Source of the DNA: a virus
Length of the DNA stretch: 53,623 nucleotides
Reading direction: 5' to 3' (one strand)
IMG/VR virus record: IMGVR_UViG_3300042691_014963
Span: 1-53,623 of that record
Shown: positions 22,301-31,106 of the stretch, piece after piece
Layout of the letters: each line of letters starts with the position of its first letter
Numbering within the stretch: the first letter of the stretch is position 1
Made by a program: the position numbers and the translations under genes
The notes under the pieces: generated by a model
Databases searched by the model: none
What the model was told of the DNA's origin: nothing
Seen by the model: the letters and a program-made list of their open reading frames with translations, nothing else

Positions 22301-25300
22301 AAGTTTTCATTACGCATTTTTCCATTGCCAGAATATTTTAACCCAGCATCAGTTAAAGCTTGGTCTGCTTTTATAGGGATAAGGTTAATTTTTAATGATT
22401 CTATATATGCTTTAAGATCTTCATTTGTTATATTTTTATCTTTTAAGTAATCTTCAAGATATTTTTTTGTATCATTAATAGTTGTATTATGCTCTAATAT
22501 TACTTCTTTAGATTTTAATCCACTAACATAAAATCCCATTTTGTACATTTTTCTTAAAGCACCCTGCATATCTGTACCAAGAAGATTAATGTGATTTAAA
22601 CCACCGGCAATATCTCCTTTATTTTTATAATAAGATAATGTATTAATAACATGGTCTCCTGCTAAAGTAGCTTCTCCATTAATTACATTAATTGTTTCTT
22701 TGCTAATTTCATTGTTTTTAGAAAGAGAAGACTTTATTTCCGTAATTGGCAAATAAGATCTAATATCCTTGCCATTAATTCTTATATAAGTTCTAAGTTG
22801 GCCATTAACTTTTTTTTGCCCTATTTCAAAAACTTTGTTAACAAATAATTCTTTAGCTTTAGCTTCACCTAATACTCTTGTTAGAGCCGGTTGTAATACA
22901 TTAATTAAATAATCTCTATTTGTAGTTATAAAATTACCACTATTAGTTTTATAAGATTTTAATTCTGCACGTAAAAATGTTTCTATACCCGCGGTAAGTT
23001 CTGCATCAGTACTATTTTTTAATTCAGTAATAACTCTTTCTAAAGACTCTTCATGGGCAATTGATCCAAGTCTACTGGCTTGAGAACCTAATTTCTTTTT
23101 GCCGGCAGCTTCAATTTGATTTATATGGTATATTAAACTTGTAACAATAGGGGAGTCTGGATTAAAATCTTTTTTTCTTTTGTCATAGCCTAAATATTCT
23201 TTTACTAATTTATATTCTTCTGGCTTTAATTTATTTTGCCACTCAAAAAGACCCTCCATTGCTTTTTCTATAGCAGGAGCCTTATTCCCAATAGCATATT
23301 TAACATTACCCATTTCAGCTTGCCTAATAACTTCAATGGCAAAATTATTAGCAATTTCAGCCCCTTGTCTCTCTTGATTAGCTTTTAATGTTTCAGCTAA
23401 TGGACCATTGGTTTCAAGGTCTTTTATTATTAGGTTTAATCCTATATCTTTTGCAATATTTACTGCTAAGGATTCTTTAGCTCCTCTTCTTGGATTACCA
23501 TCAGGGCCAATAATTGTTGCTAAAAAGTCTGCATCAGAAATTACCTGCCATGCATTTGGCACCCTTCTAACAAGCTCATGACCGGAGGTTCTACCCGCAT
23601 TGTCAGTATTAACAGATTCTCTATCTATTTTTTCAGGAACCCATTCTGGATAATTTAACCATTTACCATTAACTCTTTTTTGAATAGCAATTGGCATTCC
23701 ACCTAATACTTCTTTACCTGTATTTTTACCCATTAAATAGGTGGTGGTCATGTTTTCTAATACATATCTTTTATGTTTTAATAGCCAATTTACCAATTCG
23801 CCATCTTTTTTACCGCCCATTTCTTTTTTTATAATAACATCTAGTTCTTTACCAATAGCATTATTAATTTCAGAAATTAAAGGTGTTACAGTGCGATTTA
23901 ATGTTACAGGAGCATCAATTCTAGTTTTTAGCGTCCTAATATGAGGCATCATCTTATCTGACATTTCTTTTTCCACCTCTGGACTAAAAACTTTTGCTTC
24001 TAATACATTCTTATATTTTGGTTTTTCTTTTGTCTCTGTTGGGACTTCTTCAGTTATTAAACCTTTCTCTAATTCTACATCTTTTTTAATCCCACCTTTG
24101 GTAGCGCCTTCAATACCTAATTCGGCGGCTAAAGCATTAGCTCTAAGATTTAAACGAGAACTGATAAATTTATCCAATGATTGTTTAGATGGATCAAATT
24201 CATTATTAATTAATAACGATGCACTTTGTAATAATGCCTCTTTGTATTCATCTCTGGTTACTCCTCGTTTAGCATCCGGAGTAATAGGATCATACAATCT
24301 TCTTGTTATAGTTTCAACTGTTCCGCCAAGTTCTTTACCTATTACAGATTTTGTAAAATCATTAGTAGGCGCTCCACTTGGTGTATAACTTAATCCCTCT
24401 GAAGCTAACCTTTTAGGATCCCCATTATATTTAGTATCTAATAAATTTTGAAGATTAGTTTTACTTTTAACTTCCCTTTCCTCAGACGGTTCTTTTTTAA
24501 TTGCAGGCTTGCTTTCTGGTGTAATACCGGATTTTTCAGCAATTTCTGCTCTTTTAATTTTAGTTTCTAAATTAATAAGTTGTTGATCATAATCTTGTGG
24601 ATCATAATCAAATTCATTCTCTTTAAGTTCTTTAAGTTCTAATTTAAGTTCCGCTGCAGTTTTTGCATAAGGAGTTTTACCTGAAGGAGTTCCTGTAGAT
24701 GGATATTTTTTTGCAAATTCAATTGCAGATTCGCTTGCTTGCCCAGTTTTTGCCTTTTCAGCAATACTTTTAAGCATATCATACATTTCTTTTGCGCCTT
24801 CTTTACCAGGCAAAAATTTTGCTTTTGGAAAACCTAATATACTTAAAATATTTTCAATTGGTTTTTTTAGCTTAGCGAATGATTCTGATCTATAAGATAA
24901 TTCTCCTGTTCTTACTGCTTCAACAAATGCAGTTATATATTCTTCATAATATTTTTTCTTATCAGCCTCAACTACTTCACCTTTTTCATTAACTTCATAT
25001 TTATAAAAGCTATTTATACGATCATCAATAATTTTTCTTTCTTTAGGAGCTAATTCGTTTTTCCAATCATCAATAAATTTTATACCTTCCGGTGTTATAT
25101 CTCCATTTTCATCCTTCATCCAACCCTCAAAAAAGTCATGTGTTATTTCATGCGATCCTGTACCAACCGCTCTTGTTCTTTCAACACGATCCTTATTAAT
25201 ATATCGCTTTTTTCCATCTACAAATGCATTTGCATTTTCAGGGGCTTCAAATCCCTTAAGTTTTAAATGAGCTTTTTTAAATTCTTCTTCGGTTAGTAAT

Positions 25301-28278
25301 TCACTTTTTTCTTTGCCAATAGCTTTTGCATTTGCATCAGCAGCTTCTATATCTAACTCAAAATCTCTAGTGGCTTTTATTTTAGTTATTTCTAATAATT
25401 CTTTTGTTCTAGCATTATTTTTTTCAACTTTTTCAACACGCTCATTTATTTTTGGCCTATTAAATGGTTCTAATGCAGGATTTTCTTTAATACCAGTTTC
25501 CAATGTTTCTATTTCATGGCGTAATTCCTGATTATTTGCAAGGTTGCTTAATAATTCTTTTCTTTCAGGAGTATCACCAACTATGCCATTACTATCTAAT
25601 ATTTTACTATATTCTAAAGCATTATTTTGGTAATATTTTAGATTTTTATATAATGGACTTTTAGTATCTAAACCGTATTGGTTTTTAAGCATAGACATTG
25701 GAGTATCGGATAATACCTGGTAATCAGCTCCACTTAATTTTTCACCATATTTTATTTTATTTATAATAACAAATAAACGTGAAGAATCCGGTCCAATAAG
25801 TCCTGCTTTTATATTTGCTTTAGCATTTTGTATTTCTAAATCACCTCTTAATACATTAGCTGCTGTTTTTATAGCAACTTCCTCTCTAGCCATTGCTTCA
25901 AAATCAACAGTATCTTTGTTTTTTATATTTAATTTTTCTAATGCAGCTTGTTCTGCAGCGTCAATTTCAGCTTCTCTTGTATTTAAAGCTTCATTGGTTT
26001 CACCTATTTTATGATCAATACCTAATAATTTTCCAGCCTTAACAGATTCACTATCAAATATTGGCAACTTCATTACATCAGCTTTTAAAGCATCTGTAAA
26101 TTGTTTAGGTGCACTTAATCCTAATAAACCTAAAGTTGCTAAAGTAGAAGCAATATGATTTTTTGTTGTTAAAGTGTTATAAACTTCAGCAAGATTTGCA
26201 TTACCTGTTTTTATTAAGTTTTCTTTTACCATATCAGCGCCTTCAGCAACAAGCATAACAGCACTCCCTGTGGTAGTTCCAACAGCATATCTACCAGCAG
26301 CACTGGCTATTTTTGATTTATATAACGTTTCTAAAACCGGACTGGTTATTTTTGATTTAGATAACACTTCTAAAACCGGTGTAAGTATTGGAATTCCATT
26401 AATTAATGCGGCTTTTATCATTTTTTCTGTTACAACGTTACCAGCTCCTAATGCCGCTGCAAATGTAGGGCTAGTAGCCGGTGCTCCTGTTGTAGCATCA
26501 AGTATTTCATCAGCCATATTCATAAGAGTAACCTCTTTCATTCCGCCAACAAATATATCTGCCGCAGTTTTTATAGCTTTTGTATTACCAAAAGTTTTTG
26601 ATATAAGATCTTTTGTTAATGTCCCAACCGCTTGTACTTGAGGGCCTGTTAATTTTCTTGTTACAAATAAAGCTCCTATTAAAGGAGTTATATTTGCTGC
26701 AGATTTCACCCCCGCTTCGCCCCAAGTCTCTGTAAGTTTATTTTCAAGTACTTGTTTATCGTCATATTTAAATCCAATACTCCCCATAACCTCATTAAAA
26801 GCGTTTGCCGCTTCCAACCTATTTACACGAGAAATGTCTTGGCCAGAGCTATAAGGCGATACATTAGTTATTGCTTTAAGAGTTTCAGAAGCATAATCCA
26901 TTAATTTACTATTCCTTTTAGTAGTAATAGGATCATAATTCAATTCCATTGCTTTTGTTAAAACTAAATATTGTTCTAATTTTTTATTAAATGCAATTGC
27001 TAATGGATGTTTACCAGGTAATTGACCAATGTTTTTAGGAAGCTTACCTGTTTTTACAACTTCTTCTAAATTTTTAATATCTGCATCAAAACCAGTTTGT
27101 GATCCTAGATAAGGACCACCAACACTTTTTACAAATGTACCAAGTTTTTCAATATTAGTTTCTGCATTATATATATTGTTTTGCTTTTTTAAAGCGGCAT
27201 TTGCCAATGCTAATAACTCATAATAAGTTTTAGCCTGTGCTGTTTCTAAAGTTGAGTCTGTATTTTTATCAGCTAAACTTTTTGCTTTTTCAGAAATCTC
27301 TTTCTTTTTAGTATTTATTTCACTTAAGGTTAATAATTTACCAGTAGCTTCATCATATAATTTACCACCAATGTTTAAATCCTCTCTTAGTGTATTAATT
27401 TCTTTTTCTAATCTTTTTACTTCAGATTGGTTATTACTTTTTTTAGCCGCTAATAATAAATCATTTTTTTCTTGTAATTCTTTTTCATCAGTTGTTAAAA
27501 ATAATTTACCATTTTCTGTAGCTTTATTTATAGGATTAATCCCATTTTTTATATCAACCTCTTTAAATTTTAAACCGTTGCTTTTAATCCAATTATTTTG
27601 CATGTCAGGCAAAGATTTAATAATTAGATCTCCATCTGGGATTTTCATATAATCAGGTTTTGGCATTTCATTTGGGACAGTTATCATTGGAATTATACTT
27701 CCAGCTCCTGGAGTTGTGATTCCATTAATAAATGTTGCAAATTCAGGATTATTTAATTCCTCTTCAGTTACCCATATATTATCGCCAAGTTTTTGTTCAT
27801 ATATAGGTAATTTTTTAGCAATTTGTTCTTGCTTTATTTGGTCAGCTTTTGCTAAAGCGTCTGTAGCAATAGCGGTATATTTTTGTTTTTCTTCTTTAAC
27901 AATCTCTTGTGCTAATCCGCGTCCTCTTTCTTCATTGCTTAATCTACTAATCTCTTTTGTAATATCTGGTAAACGTTCTGAAACAACAGGTTTAAAAGGC
28001 GTTTTAGCAAAGTCTATTACTGGTTTAACAGATGAAACCGAAGAAACTTTTGCCGATTTGGATGCCGTACTTTTTGCTGCTACAGGCGCACCCTTCTTTG
28101 CAGCAGCTTTTTTCTTTTTTGGATCTTCCTCATCTGCAATAATATTTAATTCTTCGCTTTCTTTTTTTAATTCATTTCTATTAATAATGTCGTCAAGCGT
28201 TGTATTTTGCTCAGAAGCAAATTGAACAAGCTCTTCTTCATCATAAATATCTCCTAAATCATTAATGTATTTTGCCAT
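19366..28278 (-). CDS. Giant polyvalent virion protein (2970 aa), gp16-like position
   Basis: The largest gene, one sixth of the window. Visible parts: a low-complexity Lys/Ala/Ser stretch (~residues 50-85); hydrophobic segments near 520-720; a zincin motif HEITH (H1043, E1044, H1047) with acidic EEYITAFVEAV downstream; a HAD-like motif DFDDT (D2061, D2063), an ILTARP strand and FTDDA; and an Ala-rich hydrophobic helix near 2700-2725 followed by DDDDKE. The C-terminal third (FADSFAIASGG-like and LLLTFQNTAMQQS) resembles the end of other phage giant proteins. Last gene of the late operon, after three proteins matching T7 gp13-15 order, so it is probably an ejected internal protein that also delivers enzymes. 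Functions of the domains are inferred. Confidence 0.75.
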   Translation of the reverse strand: MAKYINDLGDIYDEEELVQFASEQNTTLDDIINRNELKKESEELNIIADEEDPKKKKAAAKKGAPVAAKSTASKSAKVSSVSSVKPVIDFAKTPFKPVVSERLPDITKEISRLSNEERGRGLAQEIVKEEKQKYTAIATDALAKADQIKQEQIAKKLPIYEQKLGDNIWVTEEELNNPEFATFINGITTPGAGSIIPMITVPNEMPKPDYMKIPDGDLIIKSLPDMQNNWIKSNGLKFKEVDIKNGINPINKATENGKLFLTTDEKELQEKNDLLLAAKKSNNQSEVKRLEKEINTLREDLNIGGKLYDEATGKLLTLSEINTKKKEISEKAKSLADKNTDSTLETAQAKTYYELLALANAALKKQNNIYNAETNIEKLGTFVKSVGGPYLGSQTGFDADIKNLEEVVKTGKLPKNIGQLPGKHPLAIAFNKKLEQYLVLTKAMELNYDPITTKRNSKLMDYASETLKAITNVSPYSSGQDISRVNRLEAANAFNEVMGSIGFKYDDKQVLENKLTETWGEAGVKSAANITPLIGALFVTRKLTGPQVQAVGTLTKDLISKTFGNTKAIKTAADIFVGGMKEVTLMNMADEILDATTGAPATSPTFAAALGAGNVVTEKMIKAALINGIPILTPVLEVLSKSKITSPVLETLYKSKIASAAGRYAVGTTTGSAVMLVAEGADMVKENLIKTGNANLAEVYNTLTTKNHIASTLATLGLLGLSAPKQFTDALKADVMKLPIFDSESVKAGKLLGIDHKIGETNEALNTREAEIDAAEQAALEKLNIKNKDTVDFEAMAREEVAIKTAANVLRGDLEIQNAKANIKAGLIGPDSSRLFVIINKIKYGEKLSGADYQVLSDTPMSMLKNQYGLDTKSPLYKNLKYYQNNALEYSKILDSNGIVGDTPERKELLSNLANNQELRHEIETLETGIKENPALEPFNRPKINERVEKVEKNNARTKELLEITKIKATRDFELDIEAADANAKAIGKEKSELLTEEEFKKAHLKLKGFEAPENANAFVDGKKRYINKDRVERTRAVGTGSHEITHDFFEGWMKDENGDITPEGIKFIDDWKNELAPKERKIIDDRINSFYKYEVNEKGEVVEADKKKYYEEYITAFVEAVRTGELSYRSESFAKLKKPIENILSILGFPKAKFLPGKEGAKEMYDMLKSIAEKAKTGQASESAIEFAKKYPSTGTPSGKTPYAKTAAELKLELKELKENEFDYDPQDYDQQLINLETKIKRAEIAEKSGITPESKPAIKKEPSEEREVKSKTNLQNLLDTKYNGDPKRLASEGLSYTPSGAPTNDFTKSVIGKELGGTVETITRRLYDPITPDAKRGVTRDEYKEALLQSASLLINNEFDPSKQSLDKFISSRLNLRANALAAELGIEGATKGGIKKDVELEKGLITEEVPTETKEKPKYKNVLEAKVFSPEVEKEMSDKMMPHIRTLKTRIDAPVTLNRTVTPLISEINNAIGKELDVIIKKEMGGKKDGELVNWLLKHKRYVLENMTTTYLMGKNTGKEVLGGMPIAIQKRVNGKWLNYPEWVPEKIDRESVNTDNAGRTSGHELVRRVPNAWQVISDADFLATIIGPDGNPRRGAKESLAVNIAKDIGLNLIIKDLETNGPLAETLKANQERQGAEIANNFAIEVIRQAEMGNVKYAIGNKAPAIEKAMEGLFEWQNKLKPEEYKLVKEYLGYDKRKKDFNPDSPIVTSLIYHINQIEAAGKKKLGSQASRLGSIAHEESLERVITELKNSTDAELTAGIETFLRAELKSYKTNSGNFITTNRDYLINVLQPALTRVLGEAKAKELFVNKVFEIGQKKVNGQLRTYIRINGKDIRSYLPITEIKSSLSKNNEISKETINVINGEATLAGDHVINTLSYYKNKGDIAGGLNHINLLGTDMQGALRKMYKMGFYVSGLKSKEVILEHNTTINDTKKYLEDYLKDKNITNEDLKAYIESLKINLIPIKADQALTDAGLKYSGNGKMRNENLEFIEALLPFRKSLRNLENMYGSEANFDALAKEAPGAKERRISQQTTKAIENAANVDYSKTRKGISVVDFDDTLAFTKGSVLYTKADGTTGKLNAEEFAKNGAQLLNEGATFDFSEFSKVVDATPGPMLDKVLKLAKKYGTKDIHILTARPANSAGPIKEFLDSMGLDIPIENITGLGNSSAQAKADWIVSKASEGYNDFYFTDDAIQNITAVKNALDVLDVKSKIQQAKLKYSKTMSEDFNNIIEKNKGVESYKIFSDIVARRRGVGKNKFDIYVPPSAADFELLLYNFMGKGAEGEAQKKFFSDTLLKPYANGNDLMDAARQSIKKDYKKLTDQFPNIKKELEKLTPDGDFTYDQAIRVAMWVEEGVEIPGISQRDQRKLTDLVNNNPELNAFKQGLIVTGRQGKGWVTPTEYWDSSTIISDLHNLTEGEGRKKFLTEFIDNAETIFGKFENGKLVGPNINKVEAVYGTNVREAIEDSLYRMITGKNRSFGADKETTRWSNWVNGSTGTIMFLNTRSAALQLIGSINFLNLRDNNPIAAAKAFANQKQYWEDFARIWNSDKMKERRGGLKEDVAAAEIANAAAGSKNKVNAVVSYLLKIGYTPTQLADSFAIASGGAPFYRNRIKTYLKEGQTQAEAEANAWNDFTKVSDETQQSGDPRDISKQQASGAGRLLLTFQNTAMQQSRTIKKSFLDLKNGRGDAKTHVAKITYYLAIQNALFAALQQGLFAVAFDDDDKELDPEKAKAKKKTTDDKVISVVNGILDTILRGTGFLGGIVATLKNMTSKYLDEKDKDFKADYAKVMLEGANISPPIGSKLRKVYTGLQQTKFEKDLIDERGWGVMQDGRVHLGPMYGVTGKFVEAGTNLPMDRLVNKIENVSQALNSQNQAWQRIAVGIGFTPYSVGIEETKGDEEIIAKAKEKRVIEGKIKAKETRKRTKDSIMALPTEERIKLKQEAALKRRANRIAEIKRRQAMNKY
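26302..26379. repeat. 39-bp tandem duplication inside the giant gene
   Basis: Two adjacent 39-bp units, 26302-26340 and 26341-26379, differ at four positions. They encode two 13-residue units of the type (S/T)PVLE(T/V)LxKSKI. The in-frame duplication keeps the reading frame. Confidence 0.85.
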
Positions 28279-28294
28279 AAAATTTATTTAAATA

Positions 28295-29911
28295 TTATTT
28301 TAATTTTTTTCTACCAATTTTAGTAATATCAACAGTACCACCTATTGTATTTACCAAATCCTGTAAATCATCTCCTTTTGTATCTATCTTAACTTTTAAA
28401 CCAGATGAATCATATTTATATAAAGAGCCTTTTCCATTGGTAACTTTAAGATATAATCCATCTTTACCAGGTATTGCTTTACCGGATTTTATTCTTTCAA
28501 TTATAATATTATTAAATGCTTCTTGGTTTTTTTGATCCGCTGTAGGTTTATTTCTATCATCACCTCCTGGCTGTTCTGGCTTAGGAATAGTTACAATTGT
28601 TGATTTCTGAGTATAATATACTGGATCTCCAATTTTTAAAGCTCTTTTATTATCTACGTCTTCTTTAGTTGCCGGTCTGTTACTGTATTCTTTGCCAAGT
28701 TTATTTTCAACATCTATTTCAAATAATTTTTTGCTGAAAAACTCTTCTTGAGCCTGAGGCGTTGGATTAGCTTTGAAAAATTCTTCTAAAGTTTCATTCC
28801 CTCTGTATAACCTATTTTGTAAAAATGACTTTAATTGTGCAGGATTTCTTAAGTCTGAGTTAAGTAAAGCGCGAGCTCCAGTATCATAATACAGTTTTGC
28901 ACTATTAGATATAGCTGGCATATTCAAATAAATTGTTTCTATTTGTTTTTCTTTATTAGGAGCATCTTTAATTTTTTCTTTTGTTATAACAGGATTACCA
29001 GGATTTATTATAAAACTAGTTTTTAGTTCGTTAGTTTTACTATCCAAAATATCAGCTTGAGTTTTACCCCATATTTTATCAGAGTCTGGAGCTTCCGGAA
29101 CTTTATGGTAAAATGTACCGTCCCAATCACCTGCTTTTTTCTTAAGCTTAACGGAGTATTGCTTGGTAGCATCGTCATAAATAATACTGCTATTTTTGCC
29201 TTTTGCTATTTCCGCATTAAGTTCTTCATCAGAAAATTTTTCTAAATCTTTTTCTCTATTTACTTTTGTTATTATTTCAATTATTGGATTAGAAGGATCT
29301 CCTCCATCAAGATAAAGATCTTTAGTTACTCTATTTCTATAATTATAATTTTCAGGATCGCTAGCGTAATATGATATTTCATTAATTTTTTGATCCAATG
29401 GCGTATCTCCATTCCAATCTGTATTTAACCAATCTCTAGGCCCAAATAATTTACCCTCATCAATATTTTGTTTCATTCCAGCAAAAGTAGGAATTGTTTT
29501 ATCTTTAAATTGGTTTACGCTTTTAGAATATTTATCATTAGCAATAATTTCTTCAGGAGTTAAAACGCTAAATGAAGCTTTAACTGCATTTTCACCGTCT
29601 TTTTTTAATAAATCAGAATACAATTCACCAAATTTATTTACAAAAACCGAATCAGCATTTTTTACCTTATCAACAGCAGCATCTACCTCTTTCATATTGG
29701 CAGTTGATTGCTTAATGCTGGCTAATTGAGTAGCAATTTGTTTTTCTTCGGTTTGTTTTTTTAATTTTGCCTCATAAGCTCTTTCCTCCGCGGCAAGTGC
29801 TAATTGAGCATTCATTGCCTTAGCAAAATTTTCCCCAAAACTAGCTATACCTTGACCAAAGATCATTGCAGAATCATCTCTAATTATTGTAGGATTATCG
29901 TATGCACTCAT
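28295..29911 (-). CDS. Internal virion protein-like (538 aa), gp15-like position
   Basis: 538 residues, no transmembrane segment, an early coiled-coil region (residues ~30-90, ALAAEERAYEAKLKKQTEEK) and a charged, mostly soluble remainder with a Gly/Asp-rich linker near 450 (KPEQPGGDDRNKPTAD). No family recognised from the sequence. It lies between a gp14-like and a giant gp16-like gene, so it is probably an internal or ejected virion protein. Confidence 0.6.
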   Translation of the reverse strand: MSAYDNPTIIRDDSAMIFGQGIASFGENFAKAMNAQLALAAEERAYEAKLKKQTEEKQIATQLASIKQSTANMKEVDAAVDKVKNADSVFVNKFGELYSDLLKKDGENAVKASFSVLTPEEIIANDKYSKSVNQFKDKTIPTFAGMKQNIDEGKLFGPRDWLNTDWNGDTPLDQKINEISYYASDPENYNYRNRVTKDLYLDGGDPSNPIIEIITKVNREKDLEKFSDEELNAEIAKGKNSSIIYDDATKQYSVKLKKKAGDWDGTFYHKVPEAPDSDKIWGKTQADILDSKTNELKTSFIINPGNPVITKEKIKDAPNKEKQIETIYLNMPAISNSAKLYYDTGARALLNSDLRNPAQLKSFLQNRLYRGNETLEEFFKANPTPQAQEEFFSKKLFEIDVENKLGKEYSNRPATKEDVDNKRALKIGDPVYYTQKSTIVTIPKPEQPGGDDRNKPTADQKNQEAFNNIIIERIKSGKAIPGKDGLYLKVTNGKGSLYKYDSSGLKVKIDTKGDDLQDLVNTIGGTVDITKIGRKKLK

Positions 29912-29947
29912 ATTTATTATATTATTTATTTATATATTTTTTTAAGG

Positions 29948-30682
29948 CTACCAGTCTGCTTTTTTTGTACCAGCAAGAGTGCCTGCTATGCTCCCCACCG
30001 AAGAGAATGCGCCGCTCCACGCACTTGCTTGTGCCATATTTGCACTTGCAGCATTCTGCATTGCTTGTTGTTCTTGTCCAGCTGTATAACCTAAATCTTG
30101 ATTAGTTCTAGCTTCTTTAGCTTGAAACATAAATTGCTGTCCGGCTGCTAAATTTTGCTGTAATCTTTGGCCTTCAGAGATTTGTATATTTTGCAATCTT
30201 TGCTGCTCGGACATTTTAGCTTGATTCTTTTGAGCTTCTCCTTGAGCTCTTAACCTTTCGTTTTCAGCTTCTTGTTGCTCAATAGTTGATGCAACCCCTT
30301 TTTTACTTTGTAATGCAGCTTGCGCCAATGCGGTTGCTCCACCCGCACTTGCTCCAGTTTCACGTAAAGTGTCCAATGTATTTGCTAAAGCAATATCCGA
30401 TTGTTCCATTTGTATTTCCGCTGCTTGAGTGGCTACACCTAAATTTGCATAAGGATTTGTTATCATTCCAGACAAATCTTTTGCCATGCTACTTAAATCT
30501 TTATCATTAGCATAAGGATTAACAATAACCGCTCTATTGGCCTTTATGGCTGCCATTTCTTGTCTAGCTCTATCCGCATCATTACGTGCTCCCCTTGCTG
30601 CTTGTTTTGCCTGATTTGCTGAAATTGCGCCACCTAATAGAGATGCTCCTGCACCTATTGCTGCTGCTGTTACTACTCCCAT
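29948..30682 (-). CDS. Internal virion protein, T7 gp14-like (244 aa)
   Basis: 244 residues. The start GVVTAAAIGAGASLLGGAIS is a Gly/Ala-rich membrane-inserting segment; the middle is a long Gln/Ala/Glu-rich coiled coil (EQQEAENERLRAQGEAQKNQ); the end is again Ala/Gly-rich. This is the design of T7 gp14-type proteins, which enter the outer membrane during DNA ejection. It lies directly between the acetyltransferase-like and 538-residue genes. Confidence 0.75.
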   Translation of the reverse strand: MGVVTAAAIGAGASLLGGAISANQAKQAARGARNDADRARQEMAAIKANRAVIVNPYANDKDLSSMAKDLSGMITNPYANLGVATQAAEIQMEQSDIALANTLDTLRETGASAGGATALAQAALQSKKGVASTIEQQEAENERLRAQGEAQKNQAKMSEQQRLQNIQISEGQRLQQNLAAGQQFMFQAKEARTNQDLGYTAGQEQQAMQNAASANMAQASAWSGAFSSVGSIAGTLAGTKKADW

Positions 30683-30683
30683 A

Positions 30684-31091
30684 TTACATTATTTTTTTTG
30701 AAATTTCATACGATGGAGTTTCATCCACCATATATCCTAATTTTTTGTGTATATTTATTAAACTTTTATTTCTAGCAATACTAATTATTGTATTATAATC
30801 TTGTTGTTTTGCAACATTCTCTAACGATTTTATTAGCATTTCTAGCGCTTCTTTCCTATCTGATTCCCTGTATTGTGGATTAGAAACAATCCAATCCAAC
30901 CAAGCTACTTTAGAGTTTGATAAGTATAAAAATCCAGCCGCAACTGGAATGTCCCCTTTACAAACCATAACTCCGCCGCAACCATTCAATGGTAAAGTTT
31001 CTTTGCTAACCGCAGGCCATCTCCACCATTTCCACCAAGAAGACATATCTTCCCAGTCTGATTCTCTTAATGCTCTTACATTTAATTCCAT
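30684..31091 (-). CDS. GNAT acetyltransferase-like protein, gp13-like position
   Basis: 135 residues with GNAT features: VRALRESDWEDMSSWW at the start, CKGDIPVAAGFLYL strands, VAWLDWIVSNPQYR and the late NIHKKLGYMVDE motif. In T7-type phages a small GNAT-like protein (gp13) is encoded at the same relative position, before the ejection proteins. Size also fits (T7 gp13 is 138 aa). Catalytic activity is uncertain. Confidence 0.72.
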   Translation of the reverse strand: MELNVRALRESDWEDMSSWWKWWRWPAVSKETLPLNGCGGVMVCKGDIPVAAGFLYLSNSKVAWLDWIVSNPQYRESDRKEALEMLIKSLENVAKQQDYNTIISIARNKSLINIHKKLGYMVDETPSYEISKKIM

Positions 31092-31106
31092 TTAATTTTA
31101 TTTAAT

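Noticed and set aside
27716-28225. 169-aa and other + strand frames opposite the giant gene
   Set aside because: Plus-strand frames across 20951-28225 are rich in Phe/Ser/Leu, as expected for the complement of Lys/Glu-rich coding sequence, and have no start context.
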